DNA of 64,000 bases from Petaurus breviceps papuanus (lineage: Eukaryota > Chordata > Mammalia > Diprotodontia > Petauridae): NCBI GenBank assembly GCA_028583685.1, contig JAMXIF010001119.1, positions 681,277-745,276 on the forward strand, given 5' to 3'. The position numbers were made by a program, and so were the translations under genes. The notes under the pieces were generated by a model. It was given only the letters and a program-made list of their open reading frames with translations, made no database searches and was not told the origin of the DNA. Shown in pieces: positions 55,360-64,000 of this stretch (positions within the stretch are counted from its first letter, which is position 1; each line of letters opens with the position of its first letter).

Positions 55360-56390
55360 CTCTGCTAACCAGCTCTCAACTGTCTGTCCAGGGAAGCATC
55401 TCATAGACCAATTCACCTTAAGGTATCACCAACATATGACAAGTTATATTGTTGCCCCTTTCAGGGAGATTTACATCTTTACAAGGAGTAATATCAATCT
55501 AAATGAATGAATATTTAATGGTTGGATGTCAGGCATTGTGACAGGGCATCTAAGACAATAAGGATACTTTTGAATATAGATTAAAGGTCAAGTCCATGGT
55601 ATCACTGAAAACATATGGTATAGGCACTTGCCTATTTTGTATCTGAGTGAGGCTACCTCTGGTCACAGCCGCTATTGAAAAATAAGGTTTATTTATGTGC
55701 AAGGCTATTTATATGTTGTACCAAAAGGAATATGAAGGAAGAAAAAGAAGAGATGTATCACTTCGGATAATCAAATCTAACTCTTATAAATAATGGTGAT
55801 GAAATCAGATCAACCCAACATCACATTGGTCTCTGGAGTCCTATTCCCCATCATGGAAAGGCCTAAGTGCAGAATGCTAAAATATTCATTTCTTTGCCCT
55901 AGATTCACATTTTAATGCACAATCCACGAGTGTTACTTATTTGGGTTGCTTGATAAAAATTTGATATGTTCTGATTAATGTTCCTATCTCCTAATTCTAT
56001 TTTTATTAGATTGTATAAGGACTTAAAAATATATATGGTGTCTGTGTGTTTCCAGAGCGTATGAAAATAGATAAGCATTAGGACAGTAAAAGAAAGATTG
56101 CTTTCATTAAATTATGCTGTTATTGGATTTTTCCCTCATGTAAAGATATCTCTGTCCCAAAAGTGGTTTGCTGTGTGAAGAATAACTAAGGGTGAACATT
56201 TTCCCTAGTTTCCTAGAACTGATTCATAAAGATGGTATAGAAACATGCCACTGCTCATGTGCCTAAAAGAGAGCCTGGAAGGAAAGCAGGAAGTATGGTA
56301 AACACTGTGACATCAGGTTAGACTGACTTGGGGATTTACTGGGCAGTCTTGGGTTCACCTGCCTTAATTACTGTAAGTGCTTTCCCAGGA
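55360..56390. other. Unique non-coding DNA
   Basis: A weak antisense L2 tail may lie at 55495-55570. 55900-56130 is repeat-free and A+T-rich, so a conserved-element candidate. Confidence 0.4.
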
Positions 56391-56394
56391 AATG

Positions 56395-56700
56395 CCCAGC
56401 CCATGCAAATTTATGAGAGCTCACACTGTATGATGCTTTAGCATTTACAAAGCACTGTCCCACAAAGAAACCATAGAGAGCATAAATTGTAACTATTATT
56501 GCCTCCATTTTAAAGATAATTAAAGATGATTAACATGTGTTAAGCATCTTCTATGTGCCAAGCACTGTACAAATCAGTGGGGATACAAATAAGAAAATAA
56601 AAAAGACAGTCTCTACCCTCAAGGAGCTTTGAATGTAACTAGGGAAGACAATACACAAAAAGAAGCTAAATGGGGGATAGCAGTGGGGAAAGGGCCCTGG
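56395..56700 (-). mobile_element. MIR fragment and L2 LINE tail
   Basis: 56395-56520 is antisense MIR (gagagctcacactgtatgat). 56530-56690 is the antisense L2 tail (catcttctatgtgccaagca, accctcaaggagctttgaat). Confidence 0.72.
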
Positions 56701-57105
56701 TTCCTGGGCATGATGATGATGATGATGATGGCTGAATCTAAACCAAGCCGAGCAGCTAGTGGCAAATGAAGCCATGGCAGTGATCTTTAGTGAGCCCTCT
56801 TTAAAGGGAGGCTATGGGAGGTGATTCTTTGCTCCCCCCTCCAGTCTTTCAATCAGAGGGACAGAAGTAAACTGAGGGTATGGATGAGGTATCATCACTA
56901 AGGCTAAAGCAATGGCCATGATGGCACATTTCCTGATGAGGAGTTTATCCTGGGTAAGAGGGGAGAAAGCATGATGATGATGACGACGATGACGATGATG
57001 GTGGTGATGATGGTGCTTATGATGATGATGGTGATGATGATGGTGATGATGGTGATGGTAGAGTCAAAACCAAGCAGAGCTGCTGGTAGCAAATGAGCAA
57101 GCTGA
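56700..57105. repeat. (GAT)n microsatellites in a duplicated segment
   Basis: A short GAT run at 56710-56731 and a longer impure GAT/GAC/GGT run at 56970-57060 are each followed by related sequence: ctaaaccaagccgagcagct at 56737-56756 and caaaaccaagcagagctgct at 57065-57084, both running into gcaaatga. This shows a local duplication of about 330 bases spacing. Confidence 0.82.
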
Positions 57106-57185
57106 GACTCAGAGGGGTTGAATGACTTGCCCACGATCATGCAACTACTAACTGACAGGCAAGATAAGAATCCAGTCTAACTTGA
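57106..57185 (-). mobile_element. CORE-SINE core fragment
   Basis: Antisense: gactcagaggggttgaatga, cttgcccacgatcatgca. Confidence 0.62.
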
Positions 57186-57213
57186 ATCTAAGTCTAACTC
57201 TCCTTTATTATGT

Positions 57214-57392
57214 TGGGGTTTTTTTGTGGAGGGTGAAGGTAGGGCAGTTGGGGTTAAGTGACTTGCCCAAGGACACACAGCTAGTTTGTGTGTGTGTGTG
57301 TGTGTGTGTGAGAAGTGTCTGAGGCTGGATTTGAACTCAAGTCCTCCTGACTCCATGGCTGGTGCTCTGTTCACTGCACCACCTAGCTACCC
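57214..57392 (-). mobile_element. Marsupial tRNA-derived SINE, subfamily A, with (TG)n
   Basis: Reverse copy: gcagttggggttaagtgact, TG run at about 57286-57310, head end accacctagctacccc. Flanks ctcctttattatgt and ccttctattatgt indicate a near-perfect TSD. Confidence 0.92.
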
Positions 57393-57439
57393 CCTTCTAT
57401 TATGTGTTTACTTGTTGTTTGTTTCATTTTCCTCGACAA

Positions 57440-57720
57440 GGCTTTGAGGTACTGTGTTATAGTTGATAGAGTCTTGGTTCTAGGAGCCAGGAGATAAATG
57501 TTCAGATCTTGCTTCTGACACATTGGTTGTGTGATCACAGATGAGTCATTTAAACTTTCCATCTCAGTTTCATCATTTGTAGAATGGGGATATTAATTGT
57601 ATCTAGCTCACAGAGTCATCATAAAATGATGTAAGATGGGATATAAAGGTTAAGCTTGTAAATATGTAAAGCGCTTTGAAAATCTTAAAGTGCCAGATAA
57701 TTGGCAGTTATTATTGTGAT
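57440..57720 (+). mobile_element. CORE-SINE, near full length
   Basis: Order gttgatagagtcttggttct, gtgtgatcacagatgagtca, gtttcatcatttgtagaatg, tagctcacagagtcatcata and an L2-like tail. Confidence 0.78.
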
Positions 57721-57724
57721 GATG

Positions 57725-58385
57725 ATGCTGATGCCTACCATCCTTCTATGATGAAGCTGAGTATCAGGAGGAGAAGAGAGACAAGGCAGGGCCCAGGAGA
57801 GCCACAGGAAAAGTTAGGAACTAGAGAATAAAGGCTTCAGCAGCAGGATTTCAGGAAGCCGTCAGTCATAGCACCACATAGAGGTCACTGAAAAAAACTT
57901 GGGAGGTAATCTGAAAAGCCCACTTTGGGTAGATGTCAGGTAGTAAGCACCCCTTCTCCCTTCTAACACCCCTACTTGTCCAGTAGCCTCATGAAATTTC
58001 CTGCCTAACATATCTTTGTCTGCTCTTTCTGGGAAGTGCCCCATGTTTTATCTATGTCTGTTCCTCTTAACCAGGCTCAAACCAAATTTGGAAAACACGT
58101 CTCTCCTAAAGAAATTTACACAATGCAATCTAAAGTCAAACAAGGGGCTATAAACACAGCAGATACTCGCTAACCTTGCTGAAATGAAAGGAAAATTGAT
58201 TATATTGGTCTATCCATTCCATGACTAACTCCCTCGCTTTTTACATGAATAATTAAAAGTCATACTTTCTTCCTTAAAGCTTTAATAGATCAAATCACAG
58301 GTTTTTCCAGTCAGAATGAACACTGTGTAAAATGGAACCAACAAGACCAAGATGTGTGGCTGTTGCCTCTATATCCCAAACAAGA
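57725..58385. other. Unique non-coding DNA
   Basis: Nothing recognised. Short frames without motifs. Confidence 0.45.
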
Positions 58386-58398
58386 ATGAGTTCTTTCA

Positions 58399-58551
58399 GG
58401 GCAGCTAGGTGGTACAGTGGATAAAGCATCGGTCTTGGAGTCAGGAAGACCTGAGTTCAAATCTTGCCTCAGATACTCACTATGAGTGTGACCCTGGGCA
58501 AGTCATTTAATCCTGACCACCTACAAAGTGAAATAGAAACAAAACAAAAAA
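58399..58551 (+). mobile_element. tRNA-derived SINE, older subfamily
   Basis: Head gggcagctaggtggtacagt, core gcctcagatactcactatga, end aatcctgaccacctac and an A-rich tail. It differs from subfamilies A and B in its middle and tail. Confidence 0.85.
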
Positions 58552-58686
58552 CAACTAGTCCTTTTGCCAATAACAAAGAGCAGCCTTGCTTAGTTTTCTA
58601 GCTCTCAGAAGAGCTAGGCAGGATACTACTCCTCTAGAAGAGACTTTCTTAGCTAAACAGACACTGTGGAATATATTAATACCACT

Positions 58687-58857
58687 GTTGGGGAAAAGAG
58701 GAAGAAAGGGGTTCTGGTCCCCAGCTACCCAGTGCCCCTGGTTCTTCTCCAAATAGCTTACAGAGGTGAAAAATGTACCGGCCCAGACCCTTAATAAATC
58801 CCTGATGTATGTCTGATTGATCCTAGAGCACAAACTCAGTGAAGGACTAAACGCTAC
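58687..58857. mobile_element. LTR-like sequence, probably related to the solo LTR at 2.3 kb
   Basis: It can be bounded as TG...CA with an AATAAA signal at 58792-58797. The right third (ctgatgtatgtctgattgat) resembles ctgatatatgtctgactgat in the solo LTR at 2603-2622, and both end in cgctaca. No target duplication is clear, so the left boundary is a guess. Confidence 0.45.
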
Positions 58858-58859
58858 AA

Positions 58860-59535
58860 TGAAAATCCTTCAGTTGGGTATAAAGTCAACTATTGTGATC
58901 AACCTTTGTGAAATATCTGGATAAAATGTAAAGTGTTCATCAAAGATGCAGATGTGTCCAAATACCTACTTGTTTGGGGTCATGTAGCTATGGCTTCAAT
59001 GTCCTCAGTTTTAGCAACATGCTTCCATCACCTTATTTGCACTATGGTTTTGTTTTGATTTTTGGTGGGGGGAAGGGCTTACGCCTGCCATGGTCCTCTT
59101 CTTACTGGATTACTGAATTCTCAAAGGAGTGGTGAGGAAGACAATTGGTTGCAAATAGTCATTTTATCCTTGTTCAGAGGCTTGAGGAATGGTGCTGAGA
59201 TTGTTCAGAAAAGCCCTTGGAGTCACTAAAAATCAGATTAATTAATGGCACTGATCGTGAAATAATAAAAGTAGCACAACTTCAAAGCTGACTTATTGAA
59301 AAGTCTTCCATAGCCAAAGCCTGTGAGTTCATTCTCTTTTATCATATTGGCTTCTTTCTGCCACCTGTTCTCAAACAACTTCGAACCTTGGGGAGAGATC
59401 TCTGCAGTGACTTCTGAGACTTGCTAGATTCCTTCTGCCATTTTATGCTACGGGTGATGCCTCTTGCTAGAGATGACACATCTCTGACCTAGAGATGCAC
59501 ATGGCATGAAGATTTCAGCCCCTCAATAAGAACAA
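58860..59535. other. Unique non-coding DNA
   Basis: No repeat is recognised. 59215-59310 is A+T-rich and repeat-free. Confidence 0.45.
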
Positions 59536-59539
59536 TGGC

Positions 59540-59715
59540 CTATCTTTATATGGAGATTTAAGGTTCACAAAGCAAATATAATTTCCACTTTGCAGAGGAA
59601 GAAACAGAGTGATGTTGATGTTATATGACTGGCCCAGAGTCACACAACTAATGTGAGAGAGGGGATCTGATCCCATTATCCCCGATGCCAAGGCCAGTGC
59701 TACCCATGGGAAGGG
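59540..59715 (-). mobile_element. THER1/MIR-type CORE-SINE
   Basis: Antisense copy: ctttatatggagatttaagg, gactggcccagagtcacaca, ccgatgccaaggccagtgct. Confidence 0.72.
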
Positions 59716-59894
59716 ACCAATGGAGTATCCATTGTTCACCCAGGAAAAGAGAAGACGAGGTTGTTGTCCCATTGACCAGAAGCACTGAAAGGAAGATTTA
59801 TATGAACCACTAGACAGAACTGGTTCCCACAGCCCATGGGAAAGAGGGTATTTCAGAGGCTACTGACCCTAGGGCCTACAGAGACAGAGAAAGG

Positions 59895-60075
59895 CCTTTT
59901 TGTCACCTGAAGTAGAAGGTGTAATTTCAAATTCCAGCTCTATTATTTACTCCATGACCTAGGGCATTTGATTTAACCTCTCTGGACCTCACTTTCCTTA
60001 TCTATAAAATGAAGGGAGTGAGACTAAGTGACATCTAAAGTTTATTCCAGCTCTAAGCTTATGGCATTTTGAATT
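59895..60075 (+). mobile_element. MIR-type CORE-SINE
   Basis: Order tttcaaattccagctctatt, ctctggacctcactttcctt, gaagggagtgagactaagtg. Confidence 0.78.
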
Positions 60076-60790
60076 TCCAGCAGCCTCATGGTGCCAGATT
60101 ACTCTAGAATTACCCTATTGTATCTCATAGAAGGTGATCATTTTATAACAGTTTCATATTACCTACTTTCTTCCTTCAAAAACGAATTTAGGGATATTAA
60201 CTATACTTGTAGCCTAACGGGCACACAGAAGAATCTCATTAACTTCAACACCCATGGTTTGTTCCAAATGTAGCAAGGAGATCTGGTTCAGGCCTACAGG
60301 AGCAGAGTGGTCACACCTCTATTTTTCTTATATGACTCATTCCAGAATGTCACTGGCTATACTTACATGTGTAGTTTTGCTTTCAGAATGAAAAGAAAAC
60401 ATTTTATACCAGTAGGGTGGTACATAAAACTGACAACTTGAACAAGGAAAATGTCAGCCAGGGGTTGGTGTGGAGTCATTTAAACAATGAATCCAAAGAC
60501 CAGTGACTGCATCAGCTCTAGGCCAACTCAACACCACAGTTCTAAAAGAAAGCACATAGGCTCAGACCACCCTAAATATAGGCAGAGCATGTAGCCACCT
60601 ACACAGTGTGGCTTGAAGGACTCAAAAAGTCTCTCCTATTCATGGGGGCTGGCATTCTGGAAGACAGAGTCAAGACAAGAGACTGGGTTACAGGGTTGGA
60701 GGTAGAAGGAAAGGCAGGAGTAAGAAAGATCAGGAACCCCAAATAGAACTCATTATTTTTCCCCCAAAACTCTCCTTCCACCACCTTCCC
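60076..60790. other. Unassigned non-coding DNA
   Basis: No repeat is recognised for certain. Confidence 0.42.
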
Positions 60791-60794
60791 TGTT

Positions 60795-60935
60795 ACTGTA
60801 GGGTTTGATCTGAGTGAGGGAGGGATGTGCAAATTCACTAGTCTCACTTTCTCCTCCAGAGTCATCTGGGTCCAGTGGCCTGATATGGATCAGGATGACT
60901 GGAGATGGCCAGCCAGTGAATATAAGGAGAGAAAG
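60795..60935 (-). mobile_element. Unnamed marsupial interspersed repeat, inverted partial copy
   Basis: Its reverse complement (ggccatctccagtcatcctg, tggacccagatgactctgga, ggagaaagtgagactagtga) matches 61750-61850. The family is one I have met in marsupial genomes but cannot name. Confidence 0.7.
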
Positions 60936-61149
60936 TGGGAAATTAAGGGTCCTGGCAATAGGAAGAAAGGAAAAGGAATCCCAAAGGAGCTCATAGGGTA
61001 TAGCTCCACTAGATGACTTTAGGGCCAAGGCAAGATGGAAGGAGATGGAGAACAGAGTAGAGGTGATAAAATGAAACAACAGGGAGGATTTGGTGAGGAG
61101 TTCATGGTGAGGAGGAAGGAATAGGGTTTAGAAGGGTGAGGACAAAGAA

Positions 61150-61305
61150 GGGACTGCAGCATAGTGTGGTACAGTAGAAAGAATGAAGGGTTCAGAGTCT
61201 GACATCTTGAGTTCAGGACCTGGCTTACTTACTGCCTCTATGACTTTGGGCAATTAAGCTCTGTATGCCTGTTTTCTCAATGTAAAATGATATGATTGAA
61301 CTAGA
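61150..61305 (+). mobile_element. MIR-type CORE-SINE
   Basis: Order gtacagtagaaagaatgaag, gacatcttgagttcaggacc, tatgactttgggcaattaag. Confidence 0.7.
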
Positions 61306-61307
61306 TC

Positions 61308-61345
61308 AGGCCCTCTTAAACTTTTTCCACTTTTAACCCCTTCAA
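61308..61345. mobile_element. hAT-like MITE end
   Basis: cttaaactttttccactttt matches the reverse complement of 23067-23092. Confidence 0.5.
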
Positions 61346-61359
61346 TACTACTTAAACTT

Positions 61360-61905
61360 AAGTCAATTGCCTGTCATGTCATCATCTCCCTGATGTCATG
61401 GTCCTCTTCGAGAATGAAGGATAAACCACAACCTGTGAGTAGTCTGAGCTGCCTGAATGGGACCATATCAGCTGGGCAACTCAGCTGCTTTTCCTCTCCC
61501 TTCCTTTCCCTTCCCCTTCCCCTTCTTTCCCTCTCCTCTCTCCAAAGGTTGATCTGCCCAAAGGAAGACAAATTTTGATGACTGAAAGCTCCCTAGCTAA
61601 CTTGGGGTTTACTGGCTAGATTTCTTTCTCAAAGACCAAAACCCAATTCACTCTGGATTTCATGGTTTGGACAACAATCCTCACTCACTCAAAGTGAGGA
61701 CCTGAACAGACCTTAGCTTAAAAGGGTCAAGGTCTCCCACTGCATCCTGGTCCATCTCCAGTCATTCTGATCCATATCTGGCCCCTGGACCCAGATGGCT
61801 CTGGAGGAGAAAGTGAGGCTTCTGACTTTGCACAGCCCTCCCTCAGTCAAAGTCAGTTGCAAGTTATGTCATCTCCCCTTCAAGAGCAAAGGACAAATCT
61901 CACAC
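61360..61905 (+). mobile_element. Unnamed marsupial interspersed repeat with its tail present twice
   Basis: The stretch gatgtcatggtcctcttcga and gaatgaaggataaacc (61391-61427) and a related segment at 61855-61893 (atgtcatctccccttcaaga, gcaaaggacaaatc) are tail sequences. Between them lie the body segments tgagctgcctgaatgggacc, ctgaacagaccttagcttaa and ccatctccagtcattctgat. A CT-rich simple stretch lies near 61493-61541. Confidence 0.68.
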
Positions 61906-61914
61906 ACTAGAGGG

Positions 61915-62815
61915 CAATACCATCATCCGAGTACCTTCAGTTTATAACCTAGGCACCTTCCTAGATTCCTCACTATCCCTCACTCTCCATACCTGAACTA
62001 TTGTCAAGGCCTGCCAATCTCACCCTAGCCACATCCCTCAAACACGCCCCTTTGTCCCCTTTGACATTGCCACCATTCTGGTTCAGGCTTTCATTACCTC
62101 ACATGTGGAATATTACCTATTGGTGCCTTGTCTCTCCCCACTCCAATACTGCCTCCCTTCAATTACTCGAGTGATGGACAGAGACAAATGGAGCATCCCT
62201 CAGGGTTTTGTGTACATCTAGGAAATTAGAAGACAAGATCAGTGTCCCACTGAGCATGTCCTGAAGCAATGATCCAGAGGATAGGTTTATATCAGCCTCT
62301 AGGCAGAATGAGTTTCTTATCATTTTGGTATTTGGTTTCTTTATAAAATTCAGGTGCAATACAAATTGTTCTATTTGGCATTCAAAGCCCTTCATAACCT
62401 AGCCCCCTCCTACCTTTCTAGTCTTTGTATACCTTACACACACTCTTTGATCCAGTGACACTGACCTTCTGGCCGTTGCTCAAAGAAGACAATTCATCTC
62501 TAAGCTTCTATTGCTAGAATGCTCCCCCTTCTCCAATTCAACTACTGTCTTTAAGTCCCTACTAAAAGGGACTGCAGGAAGCTTTCTTCAAATCCCTTTA
62601 ATGTTAGTGCCTTCTCTTTGTTAATTATTTCCTATATATCTGGTATATAGTCTGCTTAGTTTATATGTTTTCAGATTGTTTCTCCCGTTATTTAAATTGT
62701 AAGCTCCTTGAGGGCAGGGGATGTCTTCTGCTGTTTTTGGTATCCGTAGCACTTAGCACAGTGCTTGGCCAATAGCAGGCACTTAAAAATGTTTATTGAT
62801 TAATTCATGGTATTT
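61915..62815 (+). mobile_element. L2 LINE with ORF2 3' region and complete tail, interrupted
   Basis: 61915-62165 encodes an L2-like stretch (gcaccttcctagattcctca, the LxxFLDSS region). 62345-62600 resumes with tttggcattcaaagcccttc (the FxIQSPS/FKALH region), then gctagaatgctccccc. 62690-62810 is the tail (gtaagctccttgagggcagg, agcaggcacttaaaaatgtt). 62165-62345 is an unidentified interruption. Confidence 0.84.
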
Positions 62816-62978
62816 CCACAGAGTAAGGGAGCAGGTATACCTCCAATGATCAAGCAAGAGTACCGTGAGCTTCAGGAAGGGATAGTGGCAAGGAAGAAAA
62901 GAAACAAGGGGGTATCAAAGGCAACATCTCTGACATCACAGTTTCATGGAGGGTCTGACCAGTCTGTGTGAGGATGGA

Positions 62979-63010
62979 TGTACATGTATGTACATGTATG
63001 TACATGTACA
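62979..63010. repeat. Short tandem repeat, 10-base unit, about three copies
   Basis: Unit tgtacatgta repeated. The unit is nearly self-complementary. Confidence 0.9.
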
Positions 63011-63815
63011 GCCCCTGCTTCTGGTCTACTGCTAGGAGCTGTGTGTTGTCTTCTGAGAGTCCTCCAGCAGAAAACCTTCACTGCACTCAATGAAATTTGG
63101 TACAGAGTGAAAACAGAAGCCTCCCACCTCTGAATACATACAAATGCCTCCCTTGGGAGTACAACGGAAAACACTATTGTGAGATTTTAAACTTGGCTTC
63201 AGCCTATCTCCTTAGTTGTCCAAATATACTTGGCAGTGCATTTATCAGATGCTTCATTATTTAAAGGAGGAAACCATCCTGTGACAGTTTTAGGTGCTAA
63301 TTCAGGTCGTTCAGATAAGAGCCATGTTTAGTTTTTACCTGTCAAGTTTTCTAATATTTGATAAGAGCAGACAGGTATTAATGAAGTCTGAGCTTGCCTT
63401 TAGCACTTTATGCTTTTTTCTTCTGCTGGGGATAAGCTTCCTTGATCACCTACCCTTCAGGCCTATATCTGCCAAATTCTTCTGCCAGATCTGCTCAGCC
63501 TTAGTTTCAGTCCAGAGGTGGTAATGTCCTTTCTTTAAGGTTATTACTTTGTTTTAGGCCTCAGTAAACACAAAGAAGTTACCATGAGGGCCAGCACAAT
63601 AGATACTTTGGCCTGGGTATCAACAGCTCCATGAGACTGGGACTGGTTTAATGGAGGGGAGGGAGAGTATAACCATTTGGTGTATGGCTCTGTGCCCATG
63701 TTGGGCTGGCAGTTCAAGTGCCCCTCTCTCAGTCCCAGAGTATGCCTGCCTCTAGTCTCTTACTTCTGATCCTTTCTCCAAACACTAAGAAACAATACTG
63801 AATCAGTATTTGTTT
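63011..63815. other. Unique non-coding DNA, conserved-element candidate
   Basis: 63180-63560 has no repeat texture. Small open frames without motifs. Confidence 0.4.
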
Positions 63816-63819
63816 AGAT

Positions 63820-64000
63820 CAAAGATTTTTAAACTGAGGTTAAAGGACCTAAGGATCTATGAATAGATTCCAGGAAGCCTGTTAACTTCATTTTCATTTT
63901 ATTTTCACTCTACTTGAAATGTATCCTTTCCTTCAATTACATAAAAAACATTGTTCTAAGAAGTCCATAGGCTTCAACAGACTACCAAAGGGGCCAAAGG
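63820..64000. mobile_element. hAT-like MITE, cut by the window edge
   Basis: ttcaacagactaccaaaggg near 63974-63993 matches the right part of the element at 39178-39365. The left part (aaagatttttaaactgaggt) resembles its opposite end. Confidence 0.5.

Overview
The window reads as vertebrate, specifically marsupial, non-coding DNA. The main clue is a young tRNA-derived SINE with a head close to gggcagctaggtggcgcagt and a tail close to cttgggcaagtcacttaac. It occurs about 15 times, often with clean target-site duplications (TSDs). The rest of the repeat load fits: L1 and half-L1-like elements with a marsupial 3' end, many old CORE-SINEs (MIR/THER1/MAR1 type), long L2 and L3/CR1 relics, and hAT-like and mariner-like MITEs. 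An Australian dasyurid-like lineage is possible from the SINE subfamilies, but I cannot fix the species. Repeat names are from memory; no library was searched.

I found no intact protein-coding gene, rRNA, tRNA gene or CRISPR array. Every open frame above 60 codons lies in a repeat, in a microsatellite, or in unique DNA with no recognisable protein signature. The one host-gene relic is a decayed, 3'-truncated retrocopy of a Y-box protein (best match YBX3) at about 17.89-18.19 kb. The window is therefore intergenic or deep intronic.

Layout. 0-3.6 kb: ORF1-bearing, internally deleted L1 carrying two SINEs, one of which holds a solo LTR. 3.6-8.2 kb: unique DNA, CORE-SINEs and an L2 reverse-transcriptase relic. 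8.2-10.6 kb: old L1 3' end holding a complete short L1 with its 5' promoter, an N-terminal ORF1 and an embedded SINE. 11-12.6 kb: antisense L2. 12.7-13.2 kb and 15.8-16.0 kb: microsatellites. 17.2-18.4 kb: CORE-SINEs, the YBX relic and an L2 tail. 18.9-32.6 kb: CORE-SINE and L2 debris with an L3 tail and a perfect 21-bp hairpin near 23.0 kb. 32.8-35.7 kb: a long L3/CR1 relic split by later insertions. 35.8-50.3 kb: SINEs, two L1 3' ends and a long antisense L1. 50.3-58.9 kb: antisense L2, SINEs, two MITEs, GAT repeats and a second LTR-like sequence. 59-64 kb: CORE-SINEs, inverted copies of an unnamed marsupial repeat and an L2 with ORF remnants.

There is no gene network to describe. The value of the window is its nested record of insertions, a composite L1-SINE element, the hairpin, and several repeat-free stretches that could be conserved regulatory DNA but need alignment to show it.
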